This document shows positions 32,479-40,427 of a stretch of 42,187 nt of DNA, piece by piece (the first letter of the stretch is position 1; each line of letters starts with the position of its first letter). The notes under the pieces were generated by a model. It ran no database searches and was not told where the DNA came from. It saw nothing but the letters and a program-made list of their open reading frames with translations. A program made the translations under genes and the position numbers. The stretch comes from Deltaproteobacteria bacterium (lineage in GTDB: Bacteria > Desulfobacterota > RBG-13-43-22). The stretch is taken from assembly GCA_016208255.1 (NCBI GenBank), contig JACQYK010000135.1, positions 1 to 42,187 on the forward strand, written 5' to 3'.

Positions 32479-33528
32479 TTGCGGATTCTCCATCTTGAGG
32501 ATGATTTAAAAGACGCTGAACTGATAAGAGAAATCCTTCTCCTGGAAGGAATGGCCTGCGATATCGTTCGGGTGGATACCCAAACGGCCTTCGTCGATGC
32601 TCTGGAAGGGGGCGATTTCCAACTGATCTTTTGCGACTATTCTCTTCCCGCCTTTGATGGCATCTCGGCGCTCAAAATTGCAATGGAGAAATCTCCTGAC
32701 ACTCCCTTTATTTTCATTTCGGGGAAAATGGGCGAAGACCGGGCCATAGAAACCCTGAAGCATGGAGCAACCGATTATATCCTCAAAGATAATCTGACCC
32801 GGCTTGTGCCCGCCGTGAACCGGGCCTTGCGGGAATTGAGTGAGAAGATGGAGCGCAGGCAGGCTGACGAGCAACTGAAAGAATCAGAGAAAAAACTCAG
32901 ACGTCTTTCGTCAGAGCTTTTGGCCGCCCAGGAGAAAGAGAGAAGAAGAATCGCCGGAGAACTTCACGATACCGTCGCCTCATCATTGAGCGCTATCCGG
33001 TTCAGCATCGAGAAGATCCTTGGACAGAAAGATCAGAACGAACAGACTCGGGGAGAGCTGAGAGATCTCATCTCAAAAGTTCAGCTGGCCAACGAAGAAA
33101 CCCGCAGGATCATGGCTGATTTAAGGCCCGCGGTGGATGATTTAGGAATCGTCCCGGCAATTAACTGGTTTTGCCGGGAGTATGAAAAGACGTATTCTCA
33201 TATGCACGTGGAAAAGCAGATCGACATAGCTGAAGACGATTTAAGCGATTCTCTGAAAACGGCAATCTTCCGCATATCCCAGGAGGCCCTGAATAATATC
33301 GCCAAACACAGCGGGGCGAGTCTTGTTAACCTTCGTCTCCAAAAGGGAAAGAGCAGAATAGAACTAACCGTTCGGGACAACGGGCAGGGGTTTAATCTGG
33401 ATACGAGCAGAAGAGGGTTGGGGCTTTCCACCATGAGAGAACGGACCGAACTTTCAGGCGGGTCCTTTGATCTTGAATCAGCAATCGGGGAAGGAACCTT
33501 TGTCCGTGCTTCCTGGCCTTTGGCTTGA
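32479..33528 (+). CDS. Receiver-histidine kinase hybrid (NarL-type HisKA_3)
   Basis: The 349-residue protein has an N-terminal receiver (EDDLKDAEL, aspartate in LIFCDYSLPAFDG, lysine in YILKDNLTRL), a short coiled coil, then a HisKA_3 dimerisation domain with the histidine in RRRIAGELHDTVASSLSAIR and a HATPase domain (DNGQGFNL, GLGLSTMRER). The start is TTG at 32479 with GGGAGG about 9 nt upstream. HisKA_3 kinases normally phosphorylate LuxR/NarL-type regulators, none of which is encoded here, so the target lies elsewhere. The receiver may tune the kinase, linking it to the upstream relay. Confidence 0.92.
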   Translation: MRILHLEDDLKDAELIREILLLEGMACDIVRVDTQTAFVDALEGGDFQLIFCDYSLPAFDGISALKIAMEKSPDTPFIFISGKMGEDRAIETLKHGATDYILKDNLTRLVPAVNRALRELSEKMERRQADEQLKESEKKLRRLSSELLAAQEKERRRIAGELHDTVASSLSAIRFSIEKILGQKDQNEQTRGELRDLISKVQLANEETRRIMADLRPAVDDLGIVPAINWFCREYEKTYSHMHVEKQIDIAEDDLSDSLKTAIFRISQEALNNIAKHSGASLVNLRLQKGKSRIELTVRDNGQGFNLDTSRRGLGLSTMRERTELSGGSFDLESAIGEGTFVRASWPLA

Positions 33529-33589
33529 AGCTCGGCCAAAAGAGAGATAAAATAATATTAAATTGAATTTGAGATATTGAGGAGGTTTC

Positions 33590-33835
33590 ATGAGTGTAGT
33601 GACCGATTACAGGAGACAAATATTAGAATTAACCGAAGATTAACCTAAAGAAAAAATCAAAGAGTTAATAAATTTTGCCCAATCCCTTAGGACAAAAAAA
33701 TCTATTTTCTCATATTCTCAAATAAAAGACAGTGCCGAATATATGGAAGTAATGAGAAGGAAAGAAGGAAAGAAAGTTAAATCCGGTAAAAAACTTATTG
33801 AAGAATTGATCGAATGGCAAAGGTTAAACTCTTAA
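33590..33835 (+). pseudogene. VapB-like antitoxin frame with an in-frame stop
   Basis: From the ATG at 33590 (GGAGG upstream) the frame reads MSVVTDYRRQILELTED, then TAA at 33641-33643 (codon 18), then continues uninterrupted as PKEKIKELINFAQSLRTKKS and on to EELIEWQRLNS. The joined sequence (LTED-x-PKEKIKELINFAQSL) resembles small DUF2281-type antitoxins (LPEDKIKELIDFAEFL pattern), so the stop probably replaced a leucine codon (TTA to TAA). It overlaps the PIN toxin gene by 22 bp. Either it is dead, or it reinitiates downstream. Confidence 0.6.
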
Positions 33836-34200
33836 TAGATACGGATATAATTATTGATGCTCTCAAAGGCATCAAACCAGCCAAAGAATTAATAAGGAAT
33901 AGGGAAATTGATCTCTATTGTTCCATCCAGACGAAAAAAGAATTACTCTCCAAGGTTGGACTTACGGATTCAGAAAGGAAAAGGATAAAATCGTTTTTCG
34001 AAGAGTTAAAAGTCCTCAAAATTGATGAAGCCATTATACAAAAGTTTCATATGTTGATTGCCCTATACGGAGAAAGACCTGGGGTCTTGGCAGATTATGT
34101 TATAGCAGCCACGGCCTGGGCTAAAAACCTTCCCCTGCTTACTCGAAACAAAAAGCATTTCAAACAAATCAAAGAAATCAAACTCAGCCCGACTTATTAA
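33814..34200 (+). CDS. vapC: PIN-domain ribonuclease toxin (VapC-like)
   Basis: The 128-residue protein has the PIN fold with its acidic metal-binding set: DTDII at residues 9-13, glutamate in TKKELLSKVG, aspartate in GVLADYVIAATAW, and a late acidic or asparagine position in LLTRNKKHFKQI. It cleaves RNA and is normally held in check by an antitoxin from the same operon. The preceding antitoxin frame carries a stop codon, and the toxin start lies within the antitoxin's last codons, so translation may depend on reading through or restarting. The toxin itself looks intact. Confidence 0.85.
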   Translation: MAKVKLLIDTDIIIDALKGIKPAKELIRNREIDLYCSIQTKKELLSKVGLTDSERKRIKSFFEELKVLKIDEAIIQKFHMLIALYGERPGVLADYVIAATAWAKNLPLLTRNKKHFKQIKEIKLSPTY

Positions 34201-34242
34201 TAATTTGAAGAACGGGAAATGAAGCCTTTCAACCCATAAAAA

Positions 34243-36420
34243 TCAAAAATTCTTAATCAGGAGCTCGCGGGGGCGACCGGCTTCCCCGGAACTGACGATT
34301 CCTTCCCGCTCCATGATTTCCACCAAACGGGCGGCCCGGTTATAACCGATTCGCAGTTTTCTCTGGATCATGGAAATGGAAACCTGGCGGGTTTCTTTGA
34401 CGATCTGGACGGCGGCCTCGTATTTTTCATCAATGTCGTCATCGGTATCCGAGGGCTCCGGTTCTTCAATGGCCAAAAGGGTATTATCGTAGTCCGGTTG
34501 TTTTTGTTTTTTCAAAAAGTCGGTCAGGCGCTTAATTTCCGATTCGGATATAAAGGCCCCGTGGATACGCTGGAGTTTGGATACCCCGGGAGGGAGGAAG
34601 AGCATATCTCCGGCACCCAAAAGGGCTTCGGCTCCGTTGGCATCGAGGATAGTACGGGAGTCGGTTTTTGAGGAGACCTGAAAAGAAATGCGGGCCGGGA
34701 AATTAGCCTTGATGATACCGGTCAAAATGTCCACGGAAGGACGCTGGGTGGCGATCAACAGGTGGATCCCGGCGGCCCGGGCCATCTGGGCCAGACGGGT
34801 CAGATACTCTTCCACGTCCCGGGAGGAGACCAGCATCAGATCGGCCAGTTCGTCAATGACAATAACCACGTAGGGCAGCCATTCCTCGGGATATTTTTCA
34901 GAGGTTCCTTTTTTCTCTTTCAACAGCCTTTGATTGTAGGTGTCGATATTCCGGGCCCCCTTGTCGGCCATTTTCTGGTAACGGTCCTCCATTTCCCGAA
35001 TGGCCCAGCGCAGGACCCGGGTGGCCATTTTGGCATCGGTGACCACCTCATGCAGGAGATGGGGAATCCCTTCATAGGGTAAGAGCTCGATCCGTTTGGG
35101 ATCGATAAAGAAAAAGCGAACCTCTTCCGGCCGGGCCTTAAAGAGGATACTGGTGATCAGGGCGTTCAGGCAGACGCTTTTGCCGGTACCGGTGGCTCCG
35201 GCAATCAGAAGATGGGGCATCCGGGCCAGATTGGTGACCACGGGAAATCCCAGAATATCTTTTCCCAGGGCCAGGGTCAATTTGCCCTTGGGACTGGTAA
35301 ATTCCTGGGAGGAGAGGATATCTTTCAGCCCCACGGTCTCGCGCTGGCTGTTGGGGATTTCTATGCCGATGACCGGTTTGCCCGGCAGGGGAGCAACGAT
35401 CCGGATGCTGACCGCCCGCATGGCCATGGCCAAATCATCAGACAGACCGGTGATCCGGCTGATCTTGACCCCCGGGGCCGGTTCGAATTCGTACATGGTA
35501 ATGACCGGGCCGGGAGAGACTTCGGTGACCTGACCTTCCACCCCGAAGTCCTTCAACTTTTTCTCCAAGAGCCGGGAATTCATGATCAGGCTTTGCTGCT
35601 GGATCTCCTGATCGTTTTTTTCATAAGTATCCAATAACGATAAGGGAGGGAGTTCAAAATCCCCAGGGTCTTTCATGAAGACGAATTGTTCCTGTTGTGG
35701 CTGGGGTCGGGGCTGGGGGGCGGCTGGTTTCAGTACCGGGCTTTGGACAATAAGCGGAGGGTTGGCTTCCTTTTCTTTTTGGATTTCTTTTTCCACCCGC
35801 AAGGATTTGGTCTTGCGTTTTCGTTCCCTGTTTTTTTGATAAGAATCCCGGAGACGGCTGGTTTGATCCAGAAACCGGGTATGGAGTCTTTCCGCTACCC
35901 GGGCCAGGGAAACCCTGGTGATCAGGATAAAACCGGTCAACAGGATGGCGATTAATAAAATATGGGTCCCCGGCGGGTTTAATAACAAGGAGATGCGGTG
36001 GAAGATCAGGTAGCCCAATATCCCTCCCCAGGGGAAATTCCACCCGAAGTACTGGAAGTTCTGTTCCCCCCGGGAAAGCAGGCCGGCAAAGGAAAAGATC
36101 ACCAGAAGATAGCCGGCGGCCTGCCAGGAAGGTGAGGGGACGGGGGTTTTGCGGAAAGAAAAGAGGGCCAGTTGAAGAAAGATGAAACCAAGCCAGAAAG
36201 AGGCCAGACCCAGCCATTCGAACAGAAAAGACGAGGAATAAGAGCCGATCTTTCCTACCCAGTTTTTTATAGGCAGATCCCCCATCTGCGGAGAACTGAA
36301 AGAGGGATCGGCCGGGTGATGAGAAAGAAGGGCCAGAAAAATCAGGATTCCCAAGGCCCCCAGGGCCAGCCCCAGGATTTCATAGTAAAGCGGTTTTTGA
36401 GGTCTGTCTTCTTTAGGCAA
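34243..36420 (-). CDS. ftsK: DNA translocase FtsK/SpoIIIE
   Basis: I set the start at TTG 36420 (MPKEDRPQKPLYYEILGLAL) because GGAG lies 9 nt upstream; an earlier ATG at 36495 would add 25 residues encoded by GGTATAA-type heptamer repeats. The 725-residue protein has four to five N-terminal membrane helices (residues 15-175), a linker rich in charged residues, the alpha/beta motor with Walker A LIAGATGTGKSV and Walker B VVIVIDELADLM, and a C-terminal winged-helix gamma domain (DIDEKYEAAVQIVKETRQVS) that reads KOPS-like DNA sequences. It pumps chromosome ends through the division septum for dif resolution. Confidence 0.95.
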   Translation of the reverse strand: MPKEDRPQKPLYYEILGLALGALGILIFLALLSHHPADPSFSSPQMGDLPIKNWVGKIGSYSSSFLFEWLGLASFWLGFIFLQLALFSFRKTPVPSPSWQAAGYLLVIFSFAGLLSRGEQNFQYFGWNFPWGGILGYLIFHRISLLLNPPGTHILLIAILLTGFILITRVSLARVAERLHTRFLDQTSRLRDSYQKNRERKRKTKSLRVEKEIQKEKEANPPLIVQSPVLKPAAPQPRPQPQQEQFVFMKDPGDFELPPLSLLDTYEKNDQEIQQQSLIMNSRLLEKKLKDFGVEGQVTEVSPGPVITMYEFEPAPGVKISRITGLSDDLAMAMRAVSIRIVAPLPGKPVIGIEIPNSQRETVGLKDILSSQEFTSPKGKLTLALGKDILGFPVVTNLARMPHLLIAGATGTGKSVCLNALITSILFKARPEEVRFFFIDPKRIELLPYEGIPHLLHEVVTDAKMATRVLRWAIREMEDRYQKMADKGARNIDTYNQRLLKEKKGTSEKYPEEWLPYVVIVIDELADLMLVSSRDVEEYLTRLAQMARAAGIHLLIATQRPSVDILTGIIKANFPARISFQVSSKTDSRTILDANGAEALLGAGDMLFLPPGVSKLQRIHGAFISESEIKRLTDFLKKQKQPDYDNTLLAIEEPEPSDTDDDIDEKYEAAVQIVKETRQVSISMIQRKLRIGYNRAARLVEIMEREGIVSSGEAGRPRELLIKNF

Positions 36421-36442
36421 TGATCGAACTCCAATAAAAAAA

Positions 36443-36540
36443 GGTACAAGGTATAAGGTATGAGGTACAAGGTTAAAGGCCAAGGAGAACTGCATCCCCG
36501 TTTGCCGTATACCGTATACCTTAAACCGTAGACCTTACAC
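36443..36540. repeat. Heptamer arrays between ftsK and the RNase J gene
   Basis: Two runs of degenerate 7-mers in opposite sense: GGTATAA, GGTATGA, GGTACAA (36446-36475) and CCGTATA, CCGTATA, CCTTAAA, CCGTAGA (36502-36530). They form imperfect inverted repeats and partly overlap the apparent N-terminal extension of the ftsK frame. Confidence 0.7.
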
Positions 36541-36551
36541 CGGCCTTTTCC

Positions 36552-38234
36552 TCACATCGGTATGATCAAAGGCAGCACCACCGGCCGGCGTTCCAGAGAA
36601 TGATCAAAAAACCGCCTTAAGGTCTTGCGGATCTCTTCCTGGATTTCGGACCAGTTTTTTATATCTTCTTTTTGTCGGAGATACAAGATCTCCAATACCC
36701 TTTCTTTGGCCTCCCGGATCAAGTCGGGGTATTCCTCTTCTGAAATAAACCCCCGGGAGATGATGTCCGGCCCGGAGAGTAGTTCACCGGTTTGGTTGTT
36801 CAGCACCACCTGAACCACCACCAGCCCTTCATTGGAAAGATGGCGGCGGTCTCTCAGGATGAGATTGCCCACATCCCCTACGCCTTTCCCATCGACGAAA
36901 ACCCGGCCCACTTCCACCTGATCGCCAATCCGGCACCCTTCCTGATCAAAGCGGATAACCTGGCCGTTTTCGGCCAGGATCAGGTTTTCCTTGGGGATGC
37001 CGATCTTATGGGCCAATTGGGTATGCTTTACCAGATGGCGGTATTCCCCGTGGATGGGGATGAAATATTTAGGGCGGGTCAGGTGAAGCATCAATTTCAG
37101 TTCTTCCTGGTTGGCATGACCGGAAACATGGATCTCCGAAACTTTTTCATAAATCACCTCGGCTCCAAAGCGATAAAGGTTATTAATCAGACCGTCAATC
37201 GCTTTTTCGTTCCCGGGAATGAAGCGTGAGGAAAGGATGACCGTATCCCCTTTTTTTATTTTAATCTGTTTATGGTCGTCCCGGGCGATCCGGGTCAAGG
37301 AGGACATAGGTTCGGCCTGGCTGCCGGTAGTGATGATGGTCACCTGGGAATCGGGCAGTTGCAGCATCTCCCCCAGGGTCAGTTCCACTTGGGGGGGGAT
37401 GGTCAGCAGACCTATTTCCTGGGCGATCCGGCAATTGGTAATCATGCTTTTTCCGTTAAAGGCCACTTTGCGCTGATAGCGGACGGCCGAATCCACCACC
37501 TGCTGGATCCGGTGGATGTTGGAGGCAAAGACGGCTACGATCATCCGTCCTTCGCAGTCCCGCATGATCTGATCCAGGGTTTCCCCGATCCGTTTTTCCG
37601 GAAGGGTATGGCCTTCCCGTTCGACATTGGTGGAATCCGACATCAGGGCCAATACTCCCTTGGCTCCGTAAGCGGCGAAGGTATTGATATCGGTGATCAC
37701 ACCATCCAGAGGGGTCTGGTCGATCTTGAAGTCGCCGGTATGGATCAAGGTACCCAGGGGGGTTTGAATGGCCAGGCCGAAACCGTCCGGGATGCTGTGG
37801 GTGACCCGGATGAATTCGATTTGAAAAGGTCCGATGGTCAGGAACTCTTTGGGTGAAACCGTCCGCAGTTCGGATTGCCCCAGGAGATGATGTTCCCTTA
37901 ATTTTTCCTTGACCAGCTCCAGGGTAAACCGGGAGCCATAAACCGGGACTGAAATCTCTTTAAGAAGGAAGGGCAGGGCCCCGATATGGTCCTCATGGCC
38001 GTGGGTCAGGACAATGGCCCGGATCCGTTCCTGGTTTTTTAACAAATAGCTGAAATCCTGGATGACAATATCGACACCCAGCATGTAGTCTTCCGGAAAC
38101 ATCAGGCCGGCGTCGACGATCAGGATATGCTCTTCATATTGAACCAGGAGCATATTCAACCCGATCTCACCCAGCCCGCCCAGGGGGATGATGTCTAAAC
38201 AAGAAGATGTTTGCTGATGTGTTTCTGTACTCAT
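36552..38234 (-). CDS. rnj: Ribonuclease J family protein
   Basis: The 560-residue protein is a metallo-beta-lactamase/beta-CASP RNase J. The zinc motif is VLTHGHEDHIGALPF near residue 76, with THSIPDGFGLAI and HTGDFKIDQ downstream, and the beta-CASP part has DSTNVEREGHTLPE, SRFIPGNE and HVSGHANQEELKL. It combines 5'-3' exonuclease and endonuclease activity on RNA, and here is probably the main 5'-3' RNA decay enzyme. The length is normal. There is only a weak AAAGAAAGAC ribosome-binding site. It is upstream of ftsK on the minus strand and downstream of the S23 gene. Confidence 0.95.
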   Translation of the reverse strand: MSTETHQQTSSCLDIIPLGGLGEIGLNMLLVQYEEHILIVDAGLMFPEDYMLGVDIVIQDFSYLLKNQERIRAIVLTHGHEDHIGALPFLLKEISVPVYGSRFTLELVKEKLREHHLLGQSELRTVSPKEFLTIGPFQIEFIRVTHSIPDGFGLAIQTPLGTLIHTGDFKIDQTPLDGVITDINTFAAYGAKGVLALMSDSTNVEREGHTLPEKRIGETLDQIMRDCEGRMIVAVFASNIHRIQQVVDSAVRYQRKVAFNGKSMITNCRIAQEIGLLTIPPQVELTLGEMLQLPDSQVTIITTGSQAEPMSSLTRIARDDHKQIKIKKGDTVILSSRFIPGNEKAIDGLINNLYRFGAEVIYEKVSEIHVSGHANQEELKLMLHLTRPKYFIPIHGEYRHLVKHTQLAHKIGIPKENLILAENGQVIRFDQEGCRIGDQVEVGRVFVDGKGVGDVGNLILRDRRHLSNEGLVVVQVVLNNQTGELLSGPDIISRGFISEEEYPDLIREAKERVLEILYLRQKEDIKNWSEIQEEIRKTLRRFFDHSLERRPVVLPLIIPM

Positions 38235-38266
38235 TTATTTATTGTCTTTCTTTAATCTCTTTGAAT

Positions 38267-38668
38267 CCAGAATTCAGAAGCCAGAAGTCAGAATAGCAGT
38301 CAGATATGCTTCAAGCAATTTACTTACTTCTTCGAGTTGGTTTATTAAAGTTGTGGTATCTCCGTAGCCAAGGTCTTTGGCTAATATTAAATAATATCTG
38401 CATTCTTCGAGAGAAGCCTGAGCAATATTTAAGTATCTTGCTTTTTCAGGTTTTGTTTTTTTCTTGAATCCTTCGGCGATATTTGCCGGTATGGATATGG
38501 CCGCTCTTCTAATTTGTGATGTCAACCCATAAAGTTCATGTTTAGGAAAACATTCACAAAATTTATATACTAATAAAACAAATTGATGGGCTTTTTGCCA
38601 AACAATCAGTTCTTGAAAATCTTTTGCCGGTTTTCTTTTCATTCTGACTTCTGACTCCTGGATTCTGG
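38267..38668. mobile_element. Inverted-repeat-bounded S23 four-helix-bundle element
   Basis: The S23-type gene is bracketed by a 28-bp inverted repeat matching at 25 of 28 positions, 38267-38294 and 38641-38668, both built from degenerate 7-mers (CAGAATT, CAGAAGC, CAGAAGT; CTTCTGA). The start codon's last bases and the stop codon lie in the repeats, so the element runs edge to edge. The upstream arm also encodes the last ten residues of PlsC (NPESRSQKSE). Confidence 0.55.
38274..38642 (-). CDS. Four-helix-bundle protein of the S23/23S rRNA intervening-sequence family
   Basis: The 122-residue protein matches the four-helix-bundle family first seen in 23S rRNA intervening sequences, with the conserved opening DFQELIVWQKAHQFVLLVYK, the LTSQIRRAAISIPANIAEGF signature and the YLNIAQASLEECRYYLILAK helix. 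Family function is unsettled; relatives include the accessory protein Avd of diversity-generating retroelements, which binds nucleic acid. The ATG overlaps the plsC stop (ATGA), so it is translationally coupled. The gene is flanked by a 28-bp inverted repeat, suggesting that it arrived as a unit. Confidence 0.88.
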   Translation of the reverse strand: MKRKPAKDFQELIVWQKAHQFVLLVYKFCECFPKHELYGLTSQIRRAAISIPANIAEGFKKKTKPEKARYLNIAQASLEECRYYLILAKDLGYGDTTTLINQLEEVSKLLEAYLTAILTSGF

Positions 38669-39379
38669 ATTCTTGAAAGTAAGATTTTCCTCAATCGCCT
38701 CCCTGACTTTTTTCATCAAAATATCGGCGTCCTTTTTTTTACAATAGCATTCGGTGGGGATCGGGTTGCCTAAAACAACGTTGATGGTGCCCGGCGTTAT
38801 CCAAAAGCCACCTTTGGAAAGGACCCGGCCGCTTCCCTGTATGGCCACAGGAACCATAGGCTTTTCTGATTTTAAAGCCAGGACGAATCCCCCTTTTTTA
38901 AACGCACCCAGCTGATCCGTTTTCTGCCGGGTCCCTTCCGGGAAAATGATGACCGAGGTTCCCTCATTCACTTTTTGGGCGGCCTGACGGAGGCTTTGAT
39001 AAGCCTGCTTGGGATTGGAACGGTTAATGGAGATATAACCGGCCCGTTTCATGGCCCAGCCGAACAGGGGGACCTTAAAATAGCCTTCCTTGGCCAGCCA
39101 GCGAAATGGTATCGGCAGCTTGGAAAGAAGCGCCGGAATATCATAGGCACTTCGATGGTTGGCGGCAAAGATATAGGACTGGTTGGGGTCGAGGACCTCC
39201 GCGTTGAATAATTGAACCCGAACGCCGCTGATTAGCAAGACCATATCGGCCCAGAGGACGGCAACCCGATGAACCCGGTTTCCGTTCGAATCAAATAAGG
39301 CGGTACCCAGGGCCAATAAACTGAACCCTATGGTCAGGAAAATATAACAGGGCAAAACGAATAAAGTTCGGAAGGACAT
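38639..39379 (-). CDS. plsC: 1-acyl-sn-glycerol-3-phosphate acyltransferase
   Basis: The 246-residue protein has an N-terminal hydrophobic anchor (residues 5-27) and the PlsC motifs: HRSAYD (the HX4D catalytic pair), the GYISINRSNPKQAYQ block, FPEGTR for substrate phosphate, and VPVAIQGSG. It makes phosphatidic acid, the precursor of membrane lipids, at the inner membrane. The last ten residues (NPESRSQKSE) are encoded by the inverted repeat flanking the S23 gene and are probably a recent addition. A GAGG lies upstream of the ATG. Confidence 0.93.
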   Translation of the reverse strand: MSFRTLFVLPCYIFLTIGFSLLALGTALFDSNGNRVHRVAVLWADMVLLISGVRVQLFNAEVLDPNQSYIFAANHRSAYDIPALLSKLPIPFRWLAKEGYFKVPLFGWAMKRAGYISINRSNPKQAYQSLRQAAQKVNEGTSVIIFPEGTRQKTDQLGAFKKGGFVLALKSEKPMVPVAIQGSGRVLSKGGFWITPGTINVVLGNPIPTECYCKKKDADILMKKVREAIEENLTFKNPESRSQKSE

Positions 39380-39442
39380 AATCGCCTCAGCACCGAATCA
39401 AAGATAAAAAATAAGTAACACTTTAGTCTTATGAAAATAAAT

Positions 39443-39663
39443 TATCTGACAGGATCAAGCGGTTCCCAAAAGGGAACCTTTTTTGAGGTCGGCAAGGGCC
39501 GACCGAACGGATTTACAGGTATTTTGCTCAGGCTCCGGAAGACCCGAGCAACCCCTATCTGCTTTCAGCAGAAAGGGGAGCTTTGTCCGCAGGACGATAA
39601 GGTTTGTGCCTTTCTTCAGGAAAGGCACAAAAATCCAGGTAATCCAGTAAATCCTGTCGGATA
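39443..39663. repeat. 221-bp inverted-repeat element with internal hairpins
   Basis: Ends TATCTGACAGGAT (39443-39455) and ATCCTGTCGGATA (39651-39663) match as inverted repeats at 12 of 13 positions. Inside are GGTTCCC/GGGAACC, GGTCGGC/GCCGACC, GCTC/GAGC, and a perfect 12-bp stem TTTGTGCCTTTC (39603-39614)/GAAAGGCACAAA (39620-39631). It is built like the other interspersed elements but not homologous to them. No gene lies in 39380-39806. Confidence 0.65.
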
Positions 39664-39806
39664 AAAGAATTGGATTTTCAAAAAGCTAAATTGATACAAA
39701 AATAATAAACTATTGCAGGTAATTAGTCAATCAGTGAATCGGTTTCGGGCATCAAACAATATCTATTTTTGAATTTTTGTGGAGGTGAAGAGGTTTGATC
39801 CTTTTA

Positions 39807-39835
39807 TTGACAAATTCAAGCGGATATGAAATTAT
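39807..39835 (+). promoter_or_regulatory. Promoter of tRNA-Thr
   Basis: TTGACA (39807-39812), 17 bp, AATTAT (39830-39835), ten bases before the mature tRNA 5' end. Confidence 0.65.
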
Positions 39836-39844
39836 TCTTTTTGG

Positions 39845-39919
39845 GCCGGCGTAGCTCAGGGGTAGAGCAGCTGATTCGTAATCAGCAGGCCGCGGGTTCA
39901 AATCCCATCGCCGGCTCCA
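39845..39919 (+). tRNA. tRNA-Thr (CGT)
   Basis: 75 nt with encoded CCA. Acceptor GCCGGCG/CGCCGGC, D-arm GCTC/GAGC, anticodon stem GCTGA/TCAGC with loop TTCGTAA (anticodon CGT), T-arm GCGGG-TTCAAAT-CCCAT. The T-stem pair 50-64 is C-A where C-G is usual. Integrase and transporter fragments follow immediately downstream, consistent with use as an integration site. Confidence 0.95.
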
Positions 39920-39968
39920 CTTAAAATCAACTGGTTACGAATGAGTTGACCTGCCATTGAGACCTCCT

Positions 39969-40143
39969 TTAACCCTCTGCTACCATCTTGCTACTACTGT
40001 TTGGCTGATCATCAATTTTTGACATTAAAATAACCTGTCTTAATTTAATGGCCGCGTCTTGATCCGATGATCTGAGCAGGTGTCCATAGATGTCCATGGT
40101 GACCCGTAGGCTGCTATGTCCTAATTGCTCCTGAAGAGATCTC
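39969..40143 (-). pseudogene. Tyrosine recombinase (integrase) C-terminal fragment
   Basis: Translation gives LQEQLGHSSLRVTMDIYGHL and then RSSDQDAAIKLRQVI, the C-terminal catalytic part of phage-type integrases with the LGH-box histidine and the nucleophilic tyrosine (DIYGH). Everything upstream is lost. It ends 50 bp from the tRNA-Thr 3' end, the usual place for an integrase gene of an element integrated at a tRNA. Confidence 0.7.
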
Positions 40144-40182
40144 GGAGGGGAGTAGAATCGGTTCCAGTGGTTATAGAAGAAA

Positions 40183-40347
40183 TCCAACCAGAGGGGCGGA
40201 ATCTGGCCCTCCGGCTCAGGAAAGGTCTTCCGGCCCGAGGGACGACGGGTTTTATTTCTGCCCCCAAAGCCCTATCTGCCGATTGCCACCTTGCGTGAGG
40301 TCTTGAATTATCCCGACCCGCCGGGAGGGCACAATGTTGATTTTTAA
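40183..40347 (+). pseudogene. ABC transporter ATPase fragment (SbmA/BacA/YddA-like)
   Basis: The frame reads IWPSGSGKVFRPEGRRVLFL then PPKPYLPIATLREVLNYPDP. This matches the segment between Walker A and the Q-loop of fused permease-ATPase exporters, where FLPQKPYLP is normal; here Q is P. A stop lies at about 40172 upstream and TAA at 40345-40347 ends it. It is a remnant of about 50 codons. Confidence 0.55.
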
Positions 40348-40427
40348 TTAAGTCATTCTGCCAGATTTTCAACTAAAATTATTTATTGAGTTTTTGACCA
40401 AAAATACATCCGCCATTCTCAATCAGT

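Noticed and set aside
36421..36495. Upstream ATG of ftsK adding MQFSLAFNLVPHTLYLV
   Set aside because: These residues are translated heptamer repeats, while TTG at 36420 has GGAG at proper spacing.
39431..39664. 77-residue plus-strand frame upstream of tRNA-Thr
   Set aside because: It is the translation of an inverted-repeat element with hairpins; no ribosome-binding site.
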